64,000 nt of DNA, from NCBI RefSeq assembly GCF_018399035.1, contig NZ_CP073760.1, positions 4,898,501 to 4,962,500 on the forward strand, read 5' to 3'. A program made the translations under genes and the position numbers. The stretch is from Thiocapsa sp. Its GTDB lineage: Bacteria > Pseudomonadota > Gammaproteobacteria > Chromatiales > Chromatiaceae. This document shows positions 1-8,741 of the stretch, in pieces; the stretch's first letter is position 1, and each line of letters starts with the position of its first letter. The notes under the pieces were generated by a model. The model had not been told where the DNA came from. It searched no databases and saw nothing but the letters and a program-made list of their open reading frames with translations.

Positions 1-2
1 CG

Positions 3-854
3 GGCGGGGAGTCGCGGCTGTTCAAATATGTCGCCATCCTCACCGGCTCGAAGAATGCGCTCAAGGGTGCCGGCTTCTTCATCGGCGCGGCGCTGCTCGA
101 GTTGATCGGTTTCCGCGGGGCCTTGGCGGTGCTCGCGGGGATGCTCTCGATCGTCCTGATCGTGACCGCGATCCTGTTGCCCTCGGGCGTCGGGCGCATG
201 GCGTCCAAGCCGAAATTCACGCAGGTCTTCTCCAATACGCCGGCGATCAACTGGCTCTCGGCGGCGCGCTTCTTTCTCTTCGGCGCGCGGGATGTTTGGT
301 TCGTGGTCGGTCTGCCGGTCTTTCTCTACTCGGCGCTGGGCTGGAGCTTCACCCAGGTCGGCACCTTCATGGCAGCGTGGGTGATCGGTTACGGCCTGGT
401 GCAGGCCGCAGCCCCGCGACTGTTGAACCTCGGGCGGTCAAGTCAGGCGGTTCGGCGTCATCCGGGCGGTCGCACGGCGCGACGTTGGGCCGTGCTGCTT
501 GCGATCGTGCCCGCGGGCATGGCCTTGGCGCTTCACCAGGGCTGGCCGCCGGGCGAGGTGCTGATTGCCGGTCTGATGCTGTTCGGTGTGCTCTTTGCCA
601 TCAACTCGGCGGTGCACTCCTACCTGATTCTGGCCTACTCGGACTTCGAGAAGGTCTCGATGAGCGTCGGCTTTTATTACATGGCCAATGCCGGCGGGCG
701 GCTCGCAGGGACGGTCCTCTCGGGTCTGGTCTATCAGACGCAGGGGATCGAAGGCTGTCTCTGGTGGTCGGCGGGGTTCGTGCTCGCTGCCTTCCTGCTC
801 TCGCTGCGTCTGCCCGAGGTCTCCGAGCCCAAGCCGGTCGAGGTTGCCGCCTGA
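3..854 (+). CDS. arsJ: ArsJ-like organoarsenical efflux MFS transporter (5' end outside window)
   Basis: The reading frame is open from the first bases, so only the C-terminal ~283 residues are present. The protein is a chain of hydrophobic helices. It shows the stretches LTGSKNALKGAGFF, LFGARDVWFVVGLPV, AAWVIGYGLVQ, LMLFGVLFAIN and VGFYYMANAGGRL, which I recognise from ArsJ, the inner-membrane MFS protein that exports 1-arseno-3-phosphoglycerate made by an arsenic-linked GAPDH. That GAPDH gene would be expected upstream, outside the window. The TTG at 102 is internal and is not a start. The next gene begins 22 bp after the stop on the same strand, but its product has no evident link to arsenic. 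The family call rests on remembered sequence, and another MFS subfamily is possible. Confidence 0.8.
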   Translation, partial: GGESRLFKYVAILTGSKNALKGAGFFIGAALLELIGFRGALAVLAGMLSIVLIVTAILLPSGVGRMASKPKFTQVFSNTPAINWLSAARFFLFGARDVWFVVGLPVFLYSALGWSFTQVGTFMAAWVIGYGLVQAAAPRLLNLGRSSQAVRRHPGGRTARRWAVLLAIVPAGMALALHQGWPPGEVLIAGLMLFGVLFAINSAVHSYLILAYSDFEKVSMSVGFYYMANAGGRLAGTVLSGLVYQTQGIEGCLWWSAGFVLAAFLLSLRLPEVSEPKPVEVAA

Positions 855-876
855 TGCCCGAGCCAAGCTCTGCTGC

Positions 877-1368
877 ATGACACCCGCATCGGGAGCCGGC
901 CGGGTGTTGATTCTCGCCTGCGGGAATCCCTCGCGCGGTGACGACGCCCTCGGTCCGCTCCTGATCGATCGCCTGGGCCTGGATCCCGATCTCGCGCGGC
1001 GCGGCATCGAGACGCTGACCGATTTTCAGCTTCAGATCGAGCACGTCCTCGATCTACAGGGCCGTGCGTGTGTGATCTTCGTGGATGCGGCCGCCAGCGG
1101 CCCGGAGCCCTTCACCTTCCTTCCCCTGTGCCCGAGCTCGGAGACGTCGTTCAGCACCCACGCACTTGCACCGGGTGCCTTGCTGACCCTGTTTCGGCAG
1201 GTCACCGGGCAAACGCCACCGCCGGCCCGCGTGCTGGCGATACGCGGTTACGGGTTCGCGCTCGGCGAACCCTTGAGCGAGCGTGCCTCGGCCAATCTCG
1301 ACCGGGCCGCGCGCTTTGTGAGCCGGCTCTTGCGTTCCGACGGGTGCGTCGGAGGCTCGGATCAGTAG
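877..1368 (+). CDS. Hydrogenase maturation protease (HycI/HoxW-type)
   Basis: The 163-residue product starts MTPASGAGRVLIL and carries ACGNPSRGDDALGP near the N-terminus. This matches the GNxxxxDDxxG signature of endopeptidases that trim the C-terminus of NiFe-hydrogenase large subunits once the metal site is complete. The two Asp residues of the signature are typical metal contacts. The ATG at 877 puts this motif at the usual distance from the N-terminus; the longer open frame upstream antisense-overlaps nothing useful and is arginine/serine rich. The gene lies 22 bp after the ArsJ-like gene and is far from the hydrogenase operon at 56-60 kb, which has its own protease. It may serve a second hydrogenase elsewhere. 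Its 3' end overlaps the convergent patatin gene by 7 bp. Confidence 0.85.
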   Translation: MTPASGAGRVLILACGNPSRGDDALGPLLIDRLGLDPDLARRGIETLTDFQLQIEHVLDLQGRACVIFVDAAASGPEPFTFLPLCPSSETSFSTHALAPGALLTLFRQVTGQTPPPARVLAIRGYGFALGEPLSERASANLDRAARFVSRLLRSDGCVGGSDQ

Positions 1369-3608
1369 ATTGCCCGGGTGTTCCAGGGTCGACCGAGCAT
1401 GAGGTAGAGCGCCCCGAAGCCACCGTCGGCGTAGCCGTATCCAAGGTAGATGGGGCCGATGAAGGTGTCCGCGCCCAAGAAGAGGCTGCTGCCGAAACGC
1501 AGGTTGTCGAATCCGATCTCCGAGCGTTGGTCCCAGACATTGCCCGCCTCCAGCGAGGCCCCGGCATAGGTGCTGAGGAGTCCTGAGGTGAGGTTGCGCA
1601 TGTAGACGGCACGTGCGAGCCCGAGGTTTCCACCCGAGAGCTCGTCCTGATTGAAGCCGGAGAGGTTCAGGAAGCCGCCCAGTCGGTAGAAGGCCTGAGC
1701 CGGTTCCTCGCCGCCGAAGCTACCGGCCATCCTGATGCCGGTCAGGAGCGTGTTCTTCCCCCAACTCCGGGCGTTCAGCAGATTGAACCCGGCCTGATCG
1801 TAGTTCTCGGATGCGCCGATCTCGGGTCGAGAAGTCAACGCGAATGCGCTGCCTACCCAGCCGCGACGCGGGAAATTGGCGCTGTCCAGGGTGTCGAGAT
1901 AGAAGGTGAGGTCGAGCGATCCTTCGTCGAATCCGTACCCCTGCATGCCGGGGTCGCCGTAGCGAAGGTCGGCATCGCCCGCGAAGCGTCTGTACTTGAG
2001 TCCAAGCCGGCCCCAGTCGCCGAAATTCCGGCCGCCTTCGAGCGAGCCGCCGAGACGCGAGATGAGATATTTCGCCGATGGATTGTCCGATTTCTCGGGC
2101 TCGAACAGGGTCAGACTCTCGGTGAAGTAGCCGGCCGTGGCCTCGACATACCAGCGCTCCAAGGGGTCGAGCGGCTGATAGAGCTCGGTGACGATGCCGG
2201 GCTCCTCGCCGGCCTGCAGAAAGGTCCGCCATTCGGCGTTCAACGCGTTGACGGGCGCCATCGTGTAGGCCGCGCCGACGTTGAATCGCGAGTCGCCCCC
2301 GGAGGCGGAGGATAGCTCCAAGCCGAACTGCAGGGAGCTGGTACCCCATGACTTCTCGGTGGCGGTAATCACCAGCTCGGTCTCGTCCTCGGGGGTCTGC
2401 TCGACGCGGTAGTGGACCGACTCGAAGTTGTCCTGATCGAAGACGCGGTCGATCTGCGCCTCCAGGGCATCCGGGTCCAGCGGCGCGCCGAGCGGCACAT
2501 CCAAGCGCTTGGTGATGAGTGCGTCGGCCAGGCGCGAGCGATTCTCCACGCGTACCCGATCGATGATCGGCAGGGGTTCGCTCGCGAGGCGTTGTTGCTG
2601 CAGATAAGCGGCATAGCGGGCCGTCGGGACCTCGAGCGCCGCCAGTGCGATCTCCTCCCCCTGAGCACCGCGCTCGCCGATGGCGATCGCCTCGAGCATC
2701 TTGTTGAAGTCCGCGGCCGTGACCGTGCGCCCCAGGGGCGGTGTAATGAGGACATCGCGCCCGCGCAGCTTGGCGATCTCCTCCTGAGTGTTGCGCCAGG
2801 TCACGAGTCCCATAACCTGGTCGAGCATCTCCAGGACATTGTTGATGTCTTCCCGGTCGCGACGGGGTCCGCCGACGTCGACGGCGATGATGATGTCCGC
2901 GCCCATGTCGCGGACCACGCTGACCGGCAGGTTCATGGCCAGACCGCCGTCGATGAGGAGCAGATCGCCGATCTCCACCGGGGCGAAGGCCGCGGGCACC
3001 GCCATGCTCGCGCGGATCGAGGTCGCGAGATCGCCACTGCCGAGGATCACCGCCTCCCCGGTGACCGCGTCCGTGGCGACCGCACGGAAGGGAATCTTCA
3101 GGTCGTCGAAATCATGGATCGATCTTGCGGGAAGCGTGTAACGGCGCAGCGCGAGGTCGAGCCGATGGCCTTGGATCAGGGCCGGGACGAGATTCACCTC
3201 ACGCTTTTCCTCGTTCACCCCCGGTCTGGCGCTCAACAGGAAGTCGTTGTCGTCGAGCTTGCGATGGATGCGCCGATCCTGGCGTGGGGGCTCGTCCTGA
3301 AAGATTGCCGTCCAGTCGATCTCCTCGATGGTCGCCTCGATCTCGTCGGGCGACATGCCCATCGCATAAAGCCCGCCCACGACAGCTCCCATCGAGGTCC
3401 CGGCAACATAGTCGACCGGGATCCCCATCCGCTCGATGACCTTCAGAACCCCGACGTGGGCCGCGCCACGTGCCCCGCCGCCCGAGAGCGCCAAGCCGAT
3501 CGTCGGTCGTCCCGCGGCCTGCGTAGAGGGGCTCGGGATCAGAAGTCCGAGCAGGGGGACCAGCAGCAGGGCCAGTCGCAGCGGATGCTTGAGAGCACGC
3601 AAAGACAC
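1362..3608 (-). CDS. Patatin-like phospholipase with BamA-like barrel (PlpD type)
   Basis: The 748-residue protein has a signal peptide (residues ~1-32, ending TQAAG). It then has a patatin domain (~35-320) with the oxyanion-hole stretch LSGGGARGAAH, nucleophile motif GTSMG (Ser72) and the DGG box (Asp220), which together form the Ser-Asp dyad. Residues ~350-415 resemble a POTRA domain, and ~420-748 is a BamA/TamA-like beta-barrel ending with aromatic-rich strands. This is the architecture of PlpD-type (type Vd) autotransporter phospholipases, so an outer-membrane or surface lipase is expected. The start is GTG at 3608, preceded by a GAGGA element. It points away from the RND operon and converges on the protease gene. 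An exclusively periplasmic lipase is less likely given the barrel. Confidence 0.88.
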   Translation of the reverse strand: MSLRALKHPLRLALLLVPLLGLLIPSPSTQAAGRPTIGLALSGGGARGAAHVGVLKVIERMGIPVDYVAGTSMGAVVGGLYAMGMSPDEIEATIEEIDWTAIFQDEPPRQDRRIHRKLDDNDFLLSARPGVNEEKREVNLVPALIQGHRLDLALRRYTLPARSIHDFDDLKIPFRAVATDAVTGEAVILGSGDLATSIRASMAVPAAFAPVEIGDLLLIDGGLAMNLPVSVVRDMGADIIIAVDVGGPRRDREDINNVLEMLDQVMGLVTWRNTQEEIAKLRGRDVLITPPLGRTVTAADFNKMLEAIAIGERGAQGEEIALAALEVPTARYAAYLQQQRLASEPLPIIDRVRVENRSRLADALITKRLDVPLGAPLDPDALEAQIDRVFDQDNFESVHYRVEQTPEDETELVITATEKSWGTSSLQFGLELSSASGGDSRFNVGAAYTMAPVNALNAEWRTFLQAGEEPGIVTELYQPLDPLERWYVEATAGYFTESLTLFEPEKSDNPSAKYLISRLGGSLEGGRNFGDWGRLGLKYRRFAGDADLRYGDPGMQGYGFDEGSLDLTFYLDTLDSANFPRRGWVGSAFALTSRPEIGASENYDQAGFNLLNARSWGKNTLLTGIRMAGSFGGEEPAQAFYRLGGFLNLSGFNQDELSGGNLGLARAVYMRNLTSGLLSTYAGASLEAGNVWDQRSEIGFDNLRFGSSLFLGADTFIGPIYLGYGYADGGFGALYLMLGRPWNTRAIY

Positions 3609-3757
3609 GATGTCGTTCCTCGTCGACGAAAAGCGTTACGTTAGCATGCCCTCGATGCGCCGCGTCGGCTCGCATCGCTGCGCTGCACGGATCGGCCATA
3701 GGCGAGCCTTTTCGGCTAGACTTCGGTCGTCGAACCCTTCATCGAGGATGCCCGACG

Positions 3758-4960
3758 ATGTCCTGCAGCATGCGTGTCTTGGAGCCTGATTCGGATGGCC
3801 TGTCCGGAACCCGCCGCGTCTCGTGTCGGCTCGGGCGGCTGGTCTGCTTCTTTCTTGTCGGTGGCTTGACGTTGTCGGGCTGCAGCGAAACGAATGCACC
3901 CGCGCCGGAGATGCCGCCGCCCTCGGTGATCGTGGTTCCCGCGGAGTCCCGCGTCGTCGACGAGGAGGCATCCTTTGTCGGGCGGGTGATCGCGGTCAAC
4001 CGGGTCGATCTGCGTGCCCGGGTCGAGGGTTTCCTCGAAGAACGTCGTTTCACCGAGGGCCAAGAGGTGAAGGTCGGCGATGTCCTCTTCGTGATCGAGC
4101 CCGGTCAGTACACGGCTGCTGTCGAGCAGCGCCAAGCCGATCTGGAAAAGGCGCGGGCCGATCAACTCAACACCGCCGCCCAATTGGCGCGCGGACTGGA
4201 GTTGGTGAAGGCCAAGAACATCTCGCAATCCTCGGTCGACGAGCTGCAGGCGGCGGATTCGATCGCGAAGGCGGGCATCACGCTTGCGCAGGCGGCCCTG
4301 ACCCGGGCCATGCTCGATCTGAGCTATACCAAGATCACGGCGCCGGTGGCCGGCCGCATCGGGCTTGCGAGCTACACGGTGGGCAATCTGGTCGGTCCCG
4401 CTTCGGGCACCTTGGCGACCATCGTGAGTCGTGACCCCATCTACGTGCAGTTCCCGGTGACTCAGCGTGATCTGCTCGCTGCGCGCGAAACCATCGAGGA
4501 CAAGGGCGGCAACGCTCGGGATGTGAAGGTACGTGTGCGTCTCCCGGACGGCACAGTCTACGAGCACGCGGGGCGTCTGGATTTCGTCGACGTGACCACG
4601 GACCCGGGGACGGACTCGGTGACCCTACGCGCCGAGCTGCCGAACCCGGACGGCATCCTCGTCGATCGCCAGTATGTCGGGGTCCTGCTCGAAGCGGGCG
4701 CACCCGAATCGGCGATCCTGATCCCGCAGTCGGCGCTTCAGGTCGACCAGCAAGGTGTCTACGTCATGATCCTCGATGCCGACGGCAAGGCCCAAACGCG
4801 GCGCATCGAGACGGGGCAGAACAAAGGGGCGGATGCCGTCGTCACCAAGGGTCTGGCCGAAGGGGAGCTGGTCATTACGCAGGGGATCCAGCAGGTGAGA
4901 CCCGGTCAGGCCGTGAGCGCCGCGCCGGCGACGAGCGCTGCCGCGGAGCTCGAGCAATGA
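3758..4960 (+). CDS. RND efflux periplasmic adaptor (MexE/AcrA family)
   Basis: The 400-residue product has a signal sequence with lipobox LSGC (Cys about residue 42), so it is probably a lipoprotein anchored in the inner membrane. Barrel-sandwich lipoyl halves flank a coiled-coil hairpin (residues ~105-185, rich in Q, A, D, E and K: VEQRQADLEKARADQL), followed by a beta-barrel (VRVRLPDGTVYEHAG) and a membrane-proximal domain. This is the usual layout and length of adaptors linking an RND pump to an outer membrane channel. GAGGA lies just upstream of the ATG at 3758; 3773 is an alternative start. Its stop overlaps the pump start (ATGA), so the two are translationally coupled. No outer membrane factor gene is adjacent. 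Confidence 0.92.
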   Translation: MSCSMRVLEPDSDGLSGTRRVSCRLGRLVCFFLVGGLTLSGCSETNAPAPEMPPPSVIVVPAESRVVDEEASFVGRVIAVNRVDLRARVEGFLEERRFTEGQEVKVGDVLFVIEPGQYTAAVEQRQADLEKARADQLNTAAQLARGLELVKAKNISQSSVDELQAADSIAKAGITLAQAALTRAMLDLSYTKITAPVAGRIGLASYTVGNLVGPASGTLATIVSRDPIYVQFPVTQRDLLAARETIEDKGGNARDVKVRVRLPDGTVYEHAGRLDFVDVTTDPGTDSVTLRAELPNPDGILVDRQYVGVLLEAGAPESAILIPQSALQVDQQGVYVMILDADGKAQTRRIETGQNKGADAVVTKGLAEGELVITQGIQQVRPGQAVSAAPATSAAAELEQ

Positions 4961-7900
4961 TCTCCGATGTCTTCATCGACCGGCCGCGGCTCTCGATCGT
5001 CATCTCGGTCGTCATCACGCTGGCGGGCCTGATCGCTATTACCCGCATCCCGGTTGCTCAGTTTCCCGACATCGTTCCGCCGCAGGTCTCGGTCAGCGCG
5101 GCCTATCCGGGCGCGAGCGCATCGGTCGTGGAGTCGACGGTGGCTCAGCCGATCGAGTCGCAGGTCAACGGCGTGGACAACATGCTCTACATGCAGTCGA
5201 CCAGCGGCAACGACGGCAGCTACTCGCTCACCGTCACCTTCGCGCTCGGCTCCGACCCGGACATCAACACGGTCAATGTGCAGAATCGGGCCAATTTGGC
5301 GATGGCCCAGCTCCCGGAGGAGGTCAAGCGGCAGGGGCTGACGGTTCAGAAGAAATCCAACGCCATGCTGCAGGTGGTGGCGCTGTCTTCGCCGAAGGGG
5401 TCCTACGACGGGCTGTTCCTGAGCAATTACGCGACCATCAACGTCCTCGACACCCTGGCGCGCGTGCCCGGCGTGGGACAGGCGTCGCTGTTCGGGCCGC
5501 TCGACTACAGCATGCGGATCTGGCTCGACGCGGATCGTCTCACCGCGCTCTCGCTCACGCCCGCGGACGTCATCGCGGCGATCCAGAGCCAGAACATCCA
5601 GGCCGCGGTGGGACGGATCGGCGCGCAGCCGATGACGGCCGACCAACAGTTCCAGATCACGCTCCAGACCCAGGGGCGCTTGAGCGATGCGGCCGAGTTC
5701 GAGCGCATCGTGGTGCGCGCCAACCCGGACGGCTCCACCGTGCTGGTCTCGGATGTCGGGCGCGTCGAGCTCGGCGCGCGTCAGGCGGACTCCTTCAGCC
5801 GCTTGGACGGACGGGACGCGGCCGCCATCGGGATCTATCTCGCCCCCGGCGCCAATGCGGTGTCCGTGGCCGACGGTATCGAGGCGGCGATGGATCGGCT
5901 CGCCGAGCGGTTCCCGGACGATCTCGGCTATACCTTGGTGTACGACACCACGGACTTCGTAAACGCAAGTCTCGAGAAGGTCGTCCATACCCTGTTCGAG
6001 GCCTTCGTCCTGGTGATCCTGGTCGTGTTCCTCTTTCTCGGGAGCTGGCGTGCCACGCTGATCCCCTTGATCGCGGTGCCCGTGGCCTTGATCGGGACCT
6101 TCGCCTTCCTGCTTGCGATCGGTTTCTCGGCCAACACCATCTCGCTGTTGGCGGTCGTGCTGGCGATCGGGATCGTGGTCGACGACGCCATCGTGGTGGT
6201 GGAGAACGTCGAGCGCATCATGGAGGAGGAGGGGCTGCCGCCACGCGAGGCCGCCAAGAAGGCGATGGGCCAGATCACCGGGCCGATCATCGCCATCACC
6301 CTGGTGCTGCTGTCGGTCTTCCTGCCGGTGGCCTTCATCCCCGGGATCACCGGACAGCTCTTTCAGCAGTTTGCGGCCGTCGTCGCCTTCGCGATGCTGA
6401 TCTCGGCCGTCAATGCACTGACCCTGTCGCCGGCGCTGTGCGCCGTCCTGCTCAAGCCGGGCGGTCATCGACGCGGGCCGATGCGCTACGTGATGGGCGG
6501 GATCGATCGGGTCCGCGACGGCTATGCCGCGATCGTCGCGCGGCTGGTGCGTTTTTCGATGCTGGTTTTGGTGCTGATCCTCGGCATCGGGCTCGCGACC
6601 GGCTGGCTGTTCAAGATCACGCCGACCGGGTTCCTCCCGGAGGAGGATCAAGGGGCCTTTATGGCCCATGTACAGTTGCCGCAGGGCGCCTCGGTGAGCC
6701 GGACCTTCGAGGTGGTCAAGGAGCTCGAGACGCTCGTGGAGGCGGATCCGGCGGTCGCGCACGTGGTGACGATCACGGGCTTCAGCATCCTCGACGGCGC
6801 GTTGCTCTCCAACTCCGCGGCCGTCATCGGGCGCTTAAAGCCGTTCGATGAGCGCAAGACCGCGGATCTGAAGGTCGATGCCGTCATCAATCGGATCGCG
6901 GCCCAAACGATCGGCATCCCGAGCGCGCGGGTCATGCCCTTCAATCTCCCGCCGATCGTCGGTCTGGGGACCGGCGGAGGCTTTCAGTACCAGCTCGAAG
7001 ACCTGCAGGGCCGCACCCCGGAGGCGCTCGCCGGGGTGATGCGCGGACTCATCCTCGCCGCCAATCAGGATCCGGCCCTCGCGCGCGTATTCTCGACCTG
7101 GGCGACCGACAACCCGCAGGTGTTCCTCAATATCGACCGCGAGAAGGTCCAGACCCTGGGTGTGCGCATCAGCGACGTCTTCAACGCGCTGCAGGCGACC
7201 TTGGGGGGCTACTATGTCAACGACTTCAATCGGTTCGGGCGGGTCTGGCAGGTCCAGGTGGAAGGCCGCGAGGCCGATCGTCGGAGCGTCGAGGACATCT
7301 ACCGGATCCATGTGCGCAACGACCAAGGCGCGATGGTTCCGCTGCGCGCACTGCTGACCCCCGAGCTGATTCTGGGGCCGCAGCTCCTGCAGCGTTACAA
7401 CAACTATCGCAGCGTCACGATTCAGGGCGAGCCGGCGCCCGGCTTCAGCTCGGGCGACGCCCTCGCGGCAATGGAGCGGATCTCCGCGACGACCTTGCCG
7501 GCGGGCTACGGCTTCGAGTGGACGGGCACCGCCTTTCAGGAACGTGAAGCCGGCGGGCAGACGCCGATCGTGTTGGCGCTGGCGGTCTTGTTCGCCTATC
7601 TCTTCCTGGTCGGGCTGTACGAGAGCTGGTCGATGCCGGCGGTCGTGCTCCTGAGCGTCACCGTCGGGGTGCTCGGCGCGCTCTGCGCACTCTGGGTCGC
7701 GGGTCTCTCCAACGATCTCTATGCCCAGGTCGGTATCGTGGTGCTGATCGGGCTGGCGAGTAAGAACGCGATCCTGATCGTCGAATTCGCCATCGAGCAG
7801 CGCGCGTCCGGGGCCTCGATCCTGGATGCGGCCACCCGGGCGGCGCGTCTGCGGATCCGTGCCGTCCTCATGACCAGCTTTGCCTTCATCCTCGGCCTGG

Positions 7901-8112
7901 TCCCGCTGGTGATCGCCAGCGGTGCCGGCGAGGCCAGTCAGCGCGGCGTCGGCACGGCCGTCTTCGGCGGCATGCTCGCCGCCTCGCTGATCGGGATCTT
8001 CCTGATCCCGATGCTCTACGTGGTCTTCCAGCGGTTCCGCGAAAAGGTCCACGGGGGTGTCAAGGTTCGGGATCCGGGTCCGATTCCGGAGCATGAGGCT
8101 CCGGTCTCGTGA
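4957..8112 (+). CDS. RND efflux pump inner membrane transporter (HAE1, MexF/AcrB family)
   Basis: The product is 1051 residues, the normal size for hydrophobe/amphiphile RND pumps. It has a TM1 start (DRPRLSIVISVVITLAG), two large periplasmic loops, and the TM4 proton-relay pair Asp-Asp in GIVVDDAIVVVENVER (about residues 409-410). TM10-11 includes a conserved Lys-Asn stretch (GLASKNAILIVEFA). It would form the trimeric proton/drug antiporter together with the adaptor encoded just before it by a 4-bp overlap. The sequence is closest in feel to the MexF/BpeF/OqxB branch. The substrate cannot be read from sequence. No local TetR or LysR regulator is present, so control is either elsewhere or constitutive. 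Confidence 0.93.
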   Translation: MISDVFIDRPRLSIVISVVITLAGLIAITRIPVAQFPDIVPPQVSVSAAYPGASASVVESTVAQPIESQVNGVDNMLYMQSTSGNDGSYSLTVTFALGSDPDINTVNVQNRANLAMAQLPEEVKRQGLTVQKKSNAMLQVVALSSPKGSYDGLFLSNYATINVLDTLARVPGVGQASLFGPLDYSMRIWLDADRLTALSLTPADVIAAIQSQNIQAAVGRIGAQPMTADQQFQITLQTQGRLSDAAEFERIVVRANPDGSTVLVSDVGRVELGARQADSFSRLDGRDAAAIGIYLAPGANAVSVADGIEAAMDRLAERFPDDLGYTLVYDTTDFVNASLEKVVHTLFEAFVLVILVVFLFLGSWRATLIPLIAVPVALIGTFAFLLAIGFSANTISLLAVVLAIGIVVDDAIVVVENVERIMEEEGLPPREAAKKAMGQITGPIIAITLVLLSVFLPVAFIPGITGQLFQQFAAVVAFAMLISAVNALTLSPALCAVLLKPGGHRRGPMRYVMGGIDRVRDGYAAIVARLVRFSMLVLVLILGIGLATGWLFKITPTGFLPEEDQGAFMAHVQLPQGASVSRTFEVVKELETLVEADPAVAHVVTITGFSILDGALLSNSAAVIGRLKPFDERKTADLKVDAVINRIAAQTIGIPSARVMPFNLPPIVGLGTGGGFQYQLEDLQGRTPEALAGVMRGLILAANQDPALARVFSTWATDNPQVFLNIDREKVQTLGVRISDVFNALQATLGGYYVNDFNRFGRVWQVQVEGREADRRSVEDIYRIHVRNDQGAMVPLRALLTPELILGPQLLQRYNNYRSVTIQGEPAPGFSSGDALAAMERISATTLPAGYGFEWTGTAFQEREAGGQTPIVLALAVLFAYLFLVGLYESWSMPAVVLLSVTVGVLGALCALWVAGLSNDLYAQVGIVVLIGLASKNAILIVEFAIEQRASGASILDAATRAARLRIRAVLMTSFAFILGLVPLVIASGAGEASQRGVGTAVFGGMLAASLIGIFLIPMLYVVFQRFREKVHGGVKVRDPGPIPEHEAPVS

Positions 8113-8199
8113 CGTCCGATGGGGCTGGATCATCCTCGATAGAGCTCATGCGGATGCAGGCACGGCATTCGCCGTCCGATTGAACCAAAAGGAGCAACC

Positions 8200-8499
8200 A
8201 TGACCGACGCCGATACCGTTTCCAAGCATCGCCGGTTTTCGTCTCAGGCACCGGCTCTGAGCCTGGCCTTCACGCTTCTGCTCCTTGCCGGCTGCGGCGA
8301 CCAGGTCATCGTCGAAGGCGTGAACGTCTCCGACGGGGATCTCGTCGGAGACAGCGTCATCGACAATCCGGCGGCGGATGCCGCGGGGATTGCGGCCGGC
8401 GAACCCTATGCGATCGGCAATCCCTACGAGGAGGCCGAAGAGGGCGAGAAGAACATGGGTCCCAATGCGCCGGGGTATATCCCCGAGACCATCGATTAG
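8200..8499 (+). CDS. Small putative lipoprotein, unknown function
   Basis: The 99-residue product has a strong ribosome binding site (AAAAGGAG) 7 bases before the ATG. It has a hydrophobic stretch (SLAFTLLLLAGC) ending in a lipobox with Cys about residue 31. The mature part is short, acidic and repeat-poor (DGDLVGDSVIDNPAADAAG, EEAEEGEKNMGP), with no domain I recognise. The signal peptide has an unusually long N-region of ~20 residues. It follows the RND pump by 87 bp in the same direction and may be co-transcribed, but no functional tie can be shown. Confidence 0.7.
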   Translation: MTDADTVSKHRRFSSQAPALSLAFTLLLLAGCGDQVIVEGVNVSDGDLVGDSVIDNPAADAAGIAAGEPYAIGNPYEEAEEGEKNMGPNAPGYIPETID

Positions 8500-8524
8500 T
8501 AAAGCATCGGAAACACATTGACCA

Positions 8525-8690
8525 CCGAGTCCAATCGTTGTCGTTGTCGTTGTCGTAATCGACCACGAGCACGATTACGACAACGAACACGAACACGATT
8601 GCGACAACGACAACTGCGGCAAGGGTCTTCCCTTGTCGAGTTTTTGTACTCATTGCTGAACCCTTCCTTCGGTGGCGTGACCCGAGCAGC
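8525..8690. repeat. Hexanucleotide hairpin element, copy 1
   Basis: Runs of TCGTTG/TCGTTGTCG are followed by an inverted run of CGACAACGA and related hexamers ending at 8614, so the single strand can fold into a long hairpin. The next ~60 bp (GCGGCAAGGGTCTTCCCTTGTCGAGTTTTTG...) resembles the sequence after the second copy at 13165-13285. Read on the minus strand, it encodes a Val-rich run followed by alternating Asp-Asn. It lies 128 bp upstream of the MscS-like gene start. The role is unknown. Confidence 0.85.
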
Positions 8691-8741
8691 CCGCCCTTGC
8701 AGGGCGATCCGCAGGGTCGGCCCGGGTCGGAAGCTTCGATC

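Noticed and set aside
4906..6762. Long minus-strand open frame of 618 codons opposite the RND pump gene
   Set aside because: It is Arg/Asp/His-rich shadow coding of a GC-rich gene. The plus strand encodes a full-length, well-recognised RND transporter.
8525..8690. CRISPR array at the hexanucleotide repeats
   Set aside because: The repeats are 6 bp, contiguous and mirrored, with no spacers.
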